In this document: positions 1-5,990 of the stretch, one piece after another
Numbering within the stretch: the first letter of the stretch is position 1
How the letters are laid out: each line of letters starts with the position of its first letter
Assembly (NCBI GenBank): GCA_034440115.1
Contig: JAWXBM010000137.1
Location: 1-5,990 of the forward strand
DNA length: 5,990 nt
Source of the DNA: JAWXBM01 sp034440115
GTDB lineage: Bacteria; Pseudomonadota; Gammaproteobacteria; Xanthomonadales; SZUA-36
Direction of reading: 5' to 3'
Position numbers and translations under genes: made by a program
Notes under the pieces: generated by a model
The model's database searches: none
What the model was told of the DNA's origin: nothing
Seen by the model: only the letters and a program-made list of their open reading frames with translations

Positions 1-314
1 CAGAAGGCGCAATTTGATCGAGATACCTATCGAATTCTGTCTAAAGTGGTGAGCAAAATGAAACCGCTGGCGACTGGCAGAGCACGTGGCTCACCTCTTC
101 TGAATCGGTCATCGCAGTTCTCCAAAAGCAGAGTCAGTCTAAGACACAAATGGGAGCTGGCAGCGGCTCATCGGTGAATGGAAACGACACCGACTGCACA
201 TCGGAGTGCTTGATTAATGCGTTGACAGCAGTGACTACACCCATGGGCACCCGAGAAACGGACGGGGCATTTTGCCGTTCACCTGTGCTCAAGTTCAGAA
301 ATTACTCGCAGTGA
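1..314 (+). pseudogene. possible remnant of a plus-strand gene (frameshifted or decayed)
   Basis: No intact gene is visible here. Frame 1 is open from the window edge to a TGA at 175-177 (58 codons, ending ...KWELAAAHR). Frame 3 is open from after a TAA at 42-44 to a TGA at 312-314, and reads WQSTWLTSSESV, then ECLINALTAVTTPMG, then FRNYSQ. The frame-3 stretch has coding-like composition but no good start: its only ATG, at 150, lacks a Shine-Dalgarno sequence. One indel between about 45 and 150 would join the two frames into one reading frame entering from the left. I do not recognise the product. Minus-strand frames here are broken within about 20 codons. It could equally be non-coding spacer. 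Confidence 0.25.
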
Positions 315-320
315 GCGAGT
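304..320. terminator. small hairpin, candidate (possibly bidirectional) terminator
   Basis: ACTCGC (304-309) and GCGAGT (315-320) form a perfect 6-bp stem with a 5-nt loop. It lies about 30 nt beyond the stop codon of the last minus-strand operon gene. On the minus strand the stem is followed by AATTTCTG, a poor U-tract, so this is at best a weak intrinsic terminator. The frame-3 stop of the left-hand plus-strand remnant (312-314) starts in the loop and ends with it, so the stem could serve both convergent units. Confidence 0.3.
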
Positions 321-350
321 GAAGGGGGACGAGCGAAGGCTGTCCAGGGT

Positions 351-650
351 TTATTCGCCAACATGAAACCAGTCCTCCTCGCGCAGTTCACGCAAGAAAA
401 GGGCTACCACCTCCAGCGAGCCGCGGGCTGCGGCCCATTCAATATGTTCAGTAAATCGCATCATCTTGAGTATTGCCGGTGTGTCGTCCCAAGCGCCCAG
501 AATTAGCGGCAGCGGGGGCTCCCAGCCTGCTCCCTTTCGCGTTGTATCAGGCAACATGTTGTAAAGCTTGCTCCAATGCTGGGGCATCGGGCAAACACGC
601 TTGTTCTCGCGACAATAGGCAACAAGGCTTTCGGTCGTGTCAACATTCAT
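351..650 (-). CDS. conserved hypothetical protein, third gene of the Type III R-M operon (99 aa)
   Basis: This is a small, probably cytoplasmic and mostly helical protein with no signal peptide or membrane segment. It starts MNVDTTESLVAYCRENK, has a signature core GWEPPLPLILGAWDDTP (residues 42-58), and ends with EHIEWAAARGSLEVVAL and LREEDWFHV. Five tryptophans (26, 43, 54, 72, 94) sit in these conserved-looking blocks. From memory this resembles a widespread proteobacterial family of about 95-100 aa without known function; I assign none. The ATG at 650 is one base after the res stop (TGA-A-ATG). A weak GGTGG inside the last res codons provides a ribosome site, so translation is probably coupled to res. 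It is the last gene of the operon. A role in R-M control or accessory defence is only an inference from position. It could instead be a chromosomal neighbour that the R-M module inserted beside. Confidence 0.8.
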   Translation of the reverse strand: MNVDTTESLVAYCRENKRVCPMPQHWSKLYNMLPDTTRKGAGWEPPLPLILGAWDDTPAILKMMRFTEHIEWAAARGSLEVVALFLRELREEDWFHVGE

Positions 651-651
651 T

Positions 652-3438
652 TCACGCCACCAATTCAGTCAGCGAGCTAACCACCCTGAATCGCACTTCC
701 TCAAAATTCTTAAAATGCCGTTTACCGCACTCGATATGCAATTCTTCAATCGGGCGCAACAACCCAAGTTGTACATGGTCACCGCTGCCCGTCTTCTTGG
801 TTTCCGCTACAAAGTACAGCGTCTTGTCGTTGCGATAGGCCAAAGCCCAATCTGGGTTGTACGGCCCGACCGGCGTTTCGATCTTGAACCAACGCGGCAG
901 CTTGATGTAGAACAGCACGTCGTCGTTGTCTTCGCAGGCCTGCGCGAACAGGCGCTCTGGTTTTGAATTCGAGTGGATGACAATGTGCGAGAACAGCGTC
1001 TTCTCCTGCTTGTCCACAGCGTGCACATTGGATGCAAATACATCCATCAAATTGTCACGCTCGAATCGGCGCATCTCAAAAAAAGCATCGTCCAGCTTCA
1101 CATACTTGACCCCGCTGCCCTCGGAACCATCACCGTACACCAGAAAATCGCGCTTCTCGTCGTTCACCAATTCCGATACGTGATCCACAAACGCCTGCGG
1201 ATTATTCACAGCATCCGCCAGTCGCCCAGAGTCGAGCAGGATGCGCGCCACTGTGGACTTTGCCAGTCCTGTTTTGGCCTGTACCTGTCCGACAAAATCC
1301 GGCATCACGTATTTAGCTTCTACGGTTCGCGTTTGAAAACCCGTTTGCGTGCCCACTACGCCCCCGGTGCTAATAGCAATATCTGCTCTAGTCAACGCAA
1401 CCTTTGGACGCTCGATGGCGGGCATCTTGGCCTTGATGCGGCTCGCTGCCTTGGCAATCAACTCGCTCGTTTTGTACTCAACGTGGTAGCGCGTGCGTGC
1501 CCGAATTTTCTCCCACAAGGCCAAAAACTGGTTGTCAGTGTCGTAGCCCTTTCTTAACCGCACCGTCACCTTGTCGCGTTCGTTCTGCACCATCTCGCGC
1601 TTGAATTTCACGCCAGCTTCAACCATCTCGGTCTGCAACTGGTTGGCAAAGTCTTCGTAGCTCTCGTTTGCAATCACGGTCAGGCGGTTGATGGCGCGGT
1701 CGCGCACCCGTTCGCCGTCCTTGTTCACGCACAGGCGCAAGCCACGCCCGATCTCCTGCCGTTTCTTGATTTCGGAGCTGCTTTCGGCCAAGGTGCAAAT
1801 CTGAAACACGTTGGGGTTGTCCCAGCCCTCGCGCAGCGCTGAGTGACTGAAGATGAAGGCCAGCGGTTCAGCCAAGTCCAGTAGCCGTTCCTTGTCACGC
1901 ATGATTAGCTCAAAGGTGTTGGCCTCGGCATCTGCATTGGTCTTGCCGGTCACGGTCTCGAACGGCGACACCGCCCGCTTGTCCTGCGAGAAATAGCCGT
2001 TGTGAACCTTTATGCCATCGTGCGGCATCAAGCCCGCGTAATCTTCATGGGTGCGGTATTGCTCATAAATCTCTTCAAACCATTCGGCGAACTTTCCTTT
2101 GGTTGCCGTGCCGTCCTCGCCGTAGGCACGATAATTAGCTACGCGGTCGATGAAGAACACCGACAACACTTTGATGCCCATCGGGTGCAGCTTATGCGCC
2201 TTCTCGAAGTGGCGGCGCACCGTGGCCTCGATCTGCAAGCGCAAAATGGCATCAGTGAGCGCGCCGTGCGGACTGCCCAAGCGCACTTTCACATCGTTGG
2301 CGAAGGTGACAAAGCCTTCCCCAGCGTCGATCTCGTTAACGATGAAACCGTCGCGATAAATCTCACGCTTGTTGGAAAATTTGTCGGCAAAAAGATCGTC
2401 GCCGTTCTTCACTGTCACGCTCTTCTTCGCCGGGCCTTGCGCCTGGTTAACCCAGATGGAGAGCTTGGCCGATACGCTGCGCGCCCCCGTCCTGAAACTT
2501 TCAACCTCCACAAAAGCTTGGTTGGCATCCTTCAGCTCGATTACCGAATCCACGCCGATCTGCTTCACCAAACCGAGTTCGTAGGCGCGCACCGGGTCTA
2601 GGGAATGGATCAGGTTATAGGTGTTGCGGTGCGTGGCCGAATAGCGCAGCGTACACATGGGGGCAAGCCGTGCAATCGCCTGCTTGCGGATGTCCGTCTC
2701 CAGATTCTGCGGCTCGTCCAGAATAACGATGGGGTGGGACGCCTGAATAAACTCGATAGGCTTAATGCCCGTCTCGCGCATTTGGTTGATGACGTTGCCC
2801 TTGCTTTTTTTCTTGGCTTTGCTGGCATCCGCATCGCCGTTCGCTTCCGTTGAGTCCTTGGCAAACGCATCAATGTTGATGACCAGAATCTGGATCGCAT
2901 CCGACAGCGCGAAGTTGCGTAGCTGGTTGACCCTCGCTGAGTCGTACATCGTGAACTCGACGCGCTCATAGCCATACAGCGTCTGAAAGTGTTCCTTGGT
3001 TATTTTCAGGCTATTGAGTACCCCTTCGCGGATCGCCACCGAAGGAACCACGATCACAAACTTCTTGAAGCCGTAGGTTTTCGATAGCTCGTGAATGGTG
3101 CGCAGGTAAACGTAGGTCTTGCCGGTGCCCGTTTCCATTTCTACGGTGAAGTTCGGAAAGCTGCCGACCGGTTTGCCGTCGTCCAGCTTCATGGTTTCCA
3201 GCGCGGCAGAAGGCTCAATGCCATGCACCTTCTGCACTGCCTGTAGGTTGGTCAGCCACTGCTCGTCGGTAATAACGCGCTGGTTAGCTACGCCGCGCTC
3301 GGTGAGCTTCAAACTGGAAAGCTCATCGTCCCGTGACACAGAGATATGCGAAGCATCCGGCTGCCCCACAAACAGCGCCACCACAGCTTGGATGGCTTCG
3401 AGCTGAAAATCCTGATTGGCGTCGAATTGAAGTTTCAT
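652..3438 (-). CDS. res: Type III restriction enzyme Res subunit (SF2 helicase/translocase plus PD-(D/E)XK nuclease)
   Basis: Res supplies the ATPase/translocase and the nuclease of a Type III R-M complex, acting on DNA only together with Mod. The 928-aa length is close to the usual 900-1000. Superfamily 2 motifs appear in order. Walker A is METGTGKT (101-108), followed by motif Ia around VIVVPS (128-133). The Walker B variant typical of Type III Res is DEPQ (241-244), and motif III is SATH (267-270). Motif V lies around REGWDNPNVFQICTL (536-550), and motif VI is QEIGRGLRL (561-569). A PD-(D/E)XK nuclease follows at the C terminus: P862-D863, then E879-T-K881. All key residues are present, so the enzyme looks active. 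The frame stays open to 3495, but the ATG at 3438 gives the family-typical start MKLQFDANQDFQLEAI. It lies 10 nt after the mod stop with no clear Shine-Dalgarno, suggesting coupling to mod. A lysine-rich linker (about 207-213) interrupts the first helicase lobe and looks like an ordinary variable loop. Confidence 0.97.
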   Translation of the reverse strand: MKLQFDANQDFQLEAIQAVVALFVGQPDASHISVSRDDELSSLKLTERGVANQRVITDEQWLTNLQAVQKVHGIEPSAALETMKLDDGKPVGSFPNFTVEMETGTGKTYVYLRTIHELSKTYGFKKFVIVVPSVAIREGVLNSLKITKEHFQTLYGYERVEFTMYDSARVNQLRNFALSDAIQILVINIDAFAKDSTEANGDADASKAKKKSKGNVINQMRETGIKPIEFIQASHPIVILDEPQNLETDIRKQAIARLAPMCTLRYSATHRNTYNLIHSLDPVRAYELGLVKQIGVDSVIELKDANQAFVEVESFRTGARSVSAKLSIWVNQAQGPAKKSVTVKNGDDLFADKFSNKREIYRDGFIVNEIDAGEGFVTFANDVKVRLGSPHGALTDAILRLQIEATVRRHFEKAHKLHPMGIKVLSVFFIDRVANYRAYGEDGTATKGKFAEWFEEIYEQYRTHEDYAGLMPHDGIKVHNGYFSQDKRAVSPFETVTGKTNADAEANTFELIMRDKERLLDLAEPLAFIFSHSALREGWDNPNVFQICTLAESSSEIKKRQEIGRGLRLCVNKDGERVRDRAINRLTVIANESYEDFANQLQTEMVEAGVKFKREMVQNERDKVTVRLRKGYDTDNQFLALWEKIRARTRYHVEYKTSELIAKAASRIKAKMPAIERPKVALTRADIAISTGGVVGTQTGFQTRTVEAKYVMPDFVGQVQAKTGLAKSTVARILLDSGRLADAVNNPQAFVDHVSELVNDEKRDFLVYGDGSEGSGVKYVKLDDAFFEMRRFERDNLMDVFASNVHAVDKQEKTLFSHIVIHSNSKPERLFAQACEDNDDVLFYIKLPRWFKIETPVGPYNPDWALAYRNDKTLYFVAETKKTGSGDHVQLGLLRPIEELHIECGKRHFKNFEEVRFRVVSSLTELVA

Positions 3439-3448
3439 TTGCGCGCGC

Positions 3449-5356
3449 TCACAGGCAGGTGAACCTGATACCGGCGTCGCGGCACTGCAAGTCAAGGTTG
3501 GTCTTGAGTTCGTCGCTGTCGTGGAACACGCCGTCGATGGCGATGATCTCGCTTGGCTTCAATGCCACCAGCGGCTGGATCATCGCATCGGTGAACGACT
3601 CCAACACAAATAGCATCTTGCGCTCGTGAATGGCGAACACTTTGCCGCCAGCAACATCCAGCGTTTCCACCGGCGTGGTCAACTCCTGGCCGAACTTCAG
3701 CAGCAACTCGTAGAACATAGACTCGACCTGTGCGCCCTCTTTCTCCGACTTGGTGAACATCAGCATTTGCTCAGCTAACTGGTCAGCCGTGTCAATGCCG
3801 TCGCCGCGCCATTGTTTGAAGTTGGAGGGGGCCAGTAAAAATGACTTGAAACCGTTTTTTTCACTTGTGCTTAACAGATCACTATTGGTAGTTTGCTTTG
3901 CAATTACTTTGCGCATCCGCTCTCTGCTGATGTCAGGAATGGTCTTAAATCCTGCTCTATTTGCAGAGCTATCTACCTCTGTTGCTTCAGGAAGTTGCAC
4001 AAGAATGATTTTTCGATGACCACCATCTACAGCGTTCTTCTGAATTACCGCTTGATATGTACTTGCCGAGCCAGAGAAAAAATCAACAATTAAAGCGTCC
4101 TTGTCGCCGTTAGCACCAATATCGATAAGCCGTTCCAAAAAACGTGTGGGTTTAGGAAACGAGAATATTTGAGCATCACCGAAAAGATCAATTATTTCGT
4201 TAGTGCCATGCTGGGTAAAAACGTCATCAATTAATGAAAAAGCCTTGGCCATTCGCTGCTGGCCATTTTCGTCACGTAGGTATTGTTTGCTGTGAACTGA
4301 CCAATTACCTTCTTTGTCTTTAAGAAATGCCAATTCACCATTCTTAATAGCCAACTCAACTCGGTCACGCTTCCAAAGCCATTGTCGCTTTGGGTTAATT
4401 GGGGTGCCGTCTGGTGCTTGTATGGGAAACGCGAGCTTGATCCGATCCCCCATACTTTTAGTGGCTTCTAAGGGGTGGGTACGATAAGGGCCACGAGTTT
4501 CAAAGTTGTCATCTTTTAGTAAGTAGTAGCGATCTATAGATTCTTGACTTGTATCTATTTCTATTACGGGGAGTGAAGCTGTAGAACGACCGTACATGAG
4601 TACATATTCGTGAACCGTGACGAGGTATTTTTCTTTTGCGCCACCTCCGTATCTTTTCTTCCAAACTATGCAATCGACAAAATTTTCTTCACCAAACACC
4701 TCGTTCATCAACAGCCGCAGGTTATGCACCTCGTTGTCGTCGCACGACACGAAGATTACCCCATCCTCACGCAACAAATTGCGTGCGATGTACAAGCGCG
4801 GCAGCATCATCGACAACCAGTTGCTGTGGTAGTGGCCGCTTTCCTTGCTGTTCTTGCGGAAGAAGCCCTCGCGCATCAGCGTGCCGTCATCACTCAGTTC
4901 GTTGATGCGGCGCAGGTAGTCTTCCTTGCTTTCCTGAAAGCGGTCGGGGTAGATGAAACTGTCCGAGCCGGTGTTGTAGGGCGGGTCAATATAAATCAGT
5001 TTGACCTTGCCGAAGTATGTTTTCTGCAAGACCTTCAGCACTTCCAGATTTTCGCCCTCGATGAATACATGCTGCGCCTCGTCGAAGTTGATCGACAAGT
5101 CGCGCTGTGGCCGCAGCGTGGCGCTGGATGGCGTTTGCAGCACTTTGTAGGCGTTGGCCTTGCCCGCCCAGGTCAGGGCATAGCGCTCGCCGCCTTCAAT
5201 AAGTGCTTCGCCCCCGAGGGCGCGTTTGAGCGCGGATACGTCGAGCTGGCCCTCTGAGAAGGCTTCGGGAATCAGTGCGGCCAGTTGTGCACGGCGCTCC
5301 GCAGCGGGGTCGGGCGATTGGCCAATGTCGCTTGCGTCGGTCATCGGGTCAGTCAT
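3449..5356 (-). CDS. mod: Type III DNA N6-adenine methyltransferase, Mod subunit (beta class)
   Basis: Mod recognises the target, transfers a methyl group from S-adenosylmethionine to the N6 of adenine on one strand, and anchors Res. It is 635 aa, like characterised Type III Mods (about 640). Catalytic motif IV, IDPPYNTGSDSF, puts DPPY at 124-127. A variable central target-recognition region follows (roughly 225-395). Then come motif X-like FSFPKPTRFLERLI (398-411) and AdoMet motif I, DFFSGSAST (425-433). The order IV - recognition domain - X - I defines the beta class. The C-terminal block (about 595-635, ending DAGIRFTCL) matches the Res-contacting tail region of EcoP15I-like Mods. The frame runs upstream to 5773 without a stop, but sequence before MTDPMTDASD lacks family features. 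The ATG at 5356 has a weak AAGAA upstream; a second in-frame ATG lies at 5344. The central third has strikingly low GC (see 3840-4680). I see no long simple repeat that would make the gene phase-variable. Confidence 0.97.
   Translation of the reverse strand: MTDPMTDASDIGQSPDPAAERRAQLAALIPEAFSEGQLDVSALKRALGGEALIEGGERYALTWAGKANAYKVLQTPSSATLRPQRDLSINFDEAQHVFIEGENLEVLKVLQKTYFGKVKLIYIDPPYNTGSDSFIYPDRFQESKEDYLRRINELSDDGTLMREGFFRKNSKESGHYHSNWLSMMLPRLYIARNLLREDGVIFVSCDDNEVHNLRLLMNEVFGEENFVDCIVWKKRYGGGAKEKYLVTVHEYVLMYGRSTASLPVIEIDTSQESIDRYYLLKDDNFETRGPYRTHPLEATKSMGDRIKLAFPIQAPDGTPINPKRQWLWKRDRVELAIKNGELAFLKDKEGNWSVHSKQYLRDENGQQRMAKAFSLIDDVFTQHGTNEIIDLFGDAQIFSFPKPTRFLERLIDIGANGDKDALIVDFFSGSASTYQAVIQKNAVDGGHRKIILVQLPEATEVDSSANRAGFKTIPDISRERMRKVIAKQTTNSDLLSTSEKNGFKSFLLAPSNFKQWRGDGIDTADQLAEQMLMFTKSEKEGAQVESMFYELLLKFGQELTTPVETLDVAGGKVFAIHERKMLFVLESFTDAMIQPLVALKPSEIIAIDGVFHDSDELKTNLDLQCRDAGIRFTCL
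3840..4680 (-). other. low-GC mosaic segment inside mod (target-recognition and motif X/I region)
   Basis: By hand count this 840-nt block has about 357 G+C (42-43%). Neighbouring 60-nt lines of mod and res typically count 55-68%. The left edge is sharp: the line at 3781 is 60% and the line at 3841 is 35%. The right edge fades between 4680 and 4740. The block encodes roughly Mod residues 225-505. It therefore covers the whole target-recognition region plus the motif X and AdoMet-binding segments, while the DPPY-containing start and the Res-contacting tail keep host-like composition. Exchange of recognition domains between otherwise conserved mod genes is known for Type III systems, and this looks like such an event. 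Confidence 0.7.
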
Positions 5357-5441
5357 GGTTTCTTGTCTACGGTGGGTTTCTACGTGGCATCGATCAAAGC
5401 GCCCTGCTCGGATATGGCGATGCTCCGGAATCAGCACATTC

Positions 5442-5470
5442 ACTATATTTGCACTTTGAATATGCTGCAA
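5442..5470 (-). promoter_or_regulatory. candidate sigma70 promoter for mod-res-small gene operon
   Basis: Read on the minus strand, TTGCAG (5470-5465) serves as a -35 element (3 of 6 consensus bases). It is separated by 17 nt from TATAGT (5447-5442), a strong -10 element (5 of 6). Transcription would start near 5435, leaving a leader of about 80 nt before the mod ATG. The leader contains GCATCG (5387-5392) and CGATGC (5418-5423), a 6-bp inverted repeat of doubtful meaning. The assignment rests on position and pattern only. Confidence 0.45.
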
Positions 5471-5478
5471 TGTACAGT
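5449..5478 (+). promoter_or_regulatory. candidate sigma70 promoter for the rightward genes, overlapping the mod promoter
   Basis: TTGCAC (5449-5454) and TACAGT (5473-5478) are separated by 18 nt and lie about 65 nt upstream of the ATG at 5545. Both hexamers are partial matches to consensus. The site interleaves with the opposing mod promoter, so polymerase binding at one would exclude the other. Short inverted repeats fall in the same stretch (TTGCA 5449-5453 with TGCAA 5466-5470, and TTTGAA 5455-5460 with TTCAAA 5483-5488) and could be a repressor site. Confidence 0.35.
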
Positions 5479-5531
5479 AAAGTTCAAAAGCAGCCGATGG
5501 CATAAGCACCACCTTGACTCCACCCCATCCC

Positions 5532-5537
5532 AGGGAG
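5532..5537 (+). promoter_or_regulatory. ribosome binding site of the 20-codon remnant ORF
   Basis: AGGGAG lies 7 nt before the ATG at 5545 and is the clearest Shine-Dalgarno sequence in the window. It supports the view that translation initiates at 5545 even though the reading frame closes after 20 codons. Confidence 0.55.
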
Positions 5538-5544
5538 AAAAACA

Positions 5545-5607
5545 ATGGCCCGGCACTATTCAACCAAAGACTTCTTCCGGCAGATGCCCAATGCGCCGCA
5601 TGCGTGA
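5545..5607 (+). pseudogene. truncated 5' stub of a conserved hypothetical gene (MARHYST family)
   Basis: A well-placed ribosome site leads into ATG and the peptide MARHYSTKDFFRQMPNAPHA, then TGA at 5605-5607. From memory, MARHYST-DFFRQMPNALLARYF is the start of a conserved proteobacterial hypothetical protein of about 85-90 aa. Here the match ends after MPNA (near 5596), and the rest of the protein is missing from every frame. The simplest reading is an internal deletion that joined the first 16 or so codons to the very end or the start of the next gene. The stub overlaps the following ATG (5600), so it may now act only as a short translated leader for that gene. Family identity is recall, not a search result. 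Confidence 0.6.
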
Positions 5608-5989
5608 GTTTGACTCCCTGACCTTGGCTCTTGAGCCCTGGTTCGATACCCCCCTGAGCGACTTGCCTGATGCAATTCGCAAGCGCGTTGTTGAAGAGTT
5701 TTTCCCTATGCCGTGGGACGACCTGTCGGCAGAACAGCGCCGCAGTGGGGCGCTGCAGATGGACTATCAACACGACCCGGCCACAGAGCAGGATCAGCAG
5801 CGCTGGTGGGACTTTTGGCAGGAGGTGGAGGACCTGAAGCGCCAGATTGGGCAGTGGGAGGCAGTTGCCGCGCCGACTGCTACCGAAAGGATAAGGATAG
5901 GAATTTCAACGCCACTTTTTGAAGTGTCTCCTCCGTTCCCGTCCGAGTCAATCGTGAAATTCGTGCCCAAGGTTTCCGATCGCCCCTGA
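5600..5989 (+). CDS. conserved hypothetical protein with atypical C terminus (129 aa)
   Basis: The start ATG (5600) overlaps the TGA of the upstream stub (5605-5607), an arrangement suited to translational coupling. Another in-frame ATG at 5591 is possible, and neither has its own Shine-Dalgarno. The first 95 residues are well formed: MREFDSLTLALEPWFDTPLS, then VVEEFFPMPWDDLSAEQRR, then DYQHDPATEQDQQRWWDFWQ and EDLKRQIGQWEAVAAPTATE. This resembles, from memory, a conserved proteobacterial family of unknown function whose members continue into a long charged coiled-coil helix (LAxxExRLAELRxEL-like). Here residues after TATE (from about 5888) become low-complexity and proline-rich (RIRIGISTPLFEVSPPF) and end SIVKFVPKVSDRP. 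The gene is therefore probably truncated and running into foreign or non-coding sequence. The protein is soluble and I assign no function. The frame is also open upstream to 5285, but that part lacks a plausible start. Confidence 0.65.
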   Translation: MREFDSLTLALEPWFDTPLSDLPDAIRKRVVEEFFPMPWDDLSAEQRRSGALQMDYQHDPATEQDQQRWWDFWQEVEDLKRQIGQWEAVAAPTATERIRIGISTPLFEVSPPFPSESIVKFVPKVSDRP

Positions 5990-5990
5990 A

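Noticed and set aside
2002..2601. 199-aa plus-strand reading frame inside res
   Set aside because: It is antisense to the helicase domain of res, whose motifs are intact; the open frame is a by-product of the GC-rich codons on the other strand.
652..3438. Other helicase-nuclease defence systems (Type I HsdR, BREX, DISARM)
   Set aside because: The DEPQ motif, the C-terminal PD-(D/E)XK, and the adjacent beta-class Mod without a separate specificity subunit identify Type III R-M. None of the extra genes of the other systems are present.
4610..5257. 215-aa plus-strand reading frame inside mod
   Set aside because: It is antisense to the DPPY-containing part of mod, with no recognisable domain or ribosome site.
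3449..5356. Phase-variable mod (phasevarion)
   Set aside because: I looked for long homopolymers or tandem short repeats in mod and its upstream region and found only short runs, such as a run of seven T near 3855-3861. Slippage switching is not supported.
5285..5599. Upstream extension of the rightward ORF (would give 234 aa)
   Set aside because: It overlaps the mod start and the promoter region antisense. Its sequence is low in family-like character, and the recognisable protein begins at MREF (5600).
5357..5773. In-frame upstream extension of mod (would give 774 aa)
   Set aside because: The added 139 residues show no Type III Mod features, the family length is matched by the ATG at 5356, and the extension runs antisense through the better-supported rightward gene.
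1..5990. CRISPR array, tRNA, rRNA, or complete insertion sequence
   Set aside because: I saw no regularly spaced repeats, no tRNA cloverleaf-like segment, no rRNA signature and no transposase motifs in the window.

Overview
This window carries a complete Type III restriction-modification operon on the minus strand, flanked by small conserved genes and gene remnants. The organism looks like a mid-to-high GC proteobacterium, probably beta- or gammaproteobacterial. I base this on the flanks' codon use, roughly 58-60% GC in most coding sequence, and small hypothetical proteins whose wording I recall from such genomes. I cannot name the genus.

Layout, left to right. Positions 1-350 hold no confident gene. 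Two overlapping plus-strand open stretches there look like the tail of a decayed or frameshifted gene ending near 314, with a small hairpin at 304-320. Next come three minus-strand genes, transcribed right to left. They are mod (5356 to 3449, 635 aa, beta-class N6-adenine methyltransferase), res (3438 to 652, 928 aa, SF2 helicase/translocase with a C-terminal PD-(D/E)XK nuclease) and a 99-aa conserved protein of unknown function (650 to 351). Gaps are 9-10 nt between mod and res and 1 nt between res and the small gene, so all three are probably one transcription unit. A divergent control region (about 5357-5544) follows. On the plus strand beyond it are a stub of one conserved small-protein family (5545-5607) and a member of a second conserved family (5600-5989) whose last third no longer resembles the family as I recall it.

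How it works: Mod recognises a short asymmetric site and methylates one adenine. Res joins Mod to form the restriction complex, which translocates or slides in an ATP-dependent way and cuts when two unmethylated sites are suitably oriented. The centre of mod (about 3840-4680) falls to about 42-43% GC by hand count, against about 58-60% around it. This points to recombinational exchange of the target-recognition segment. The role of the co-transcribed 99-aa protein is the main open question. I see no CRISPR array, tRNA, rRNA or intact insertion sequence.
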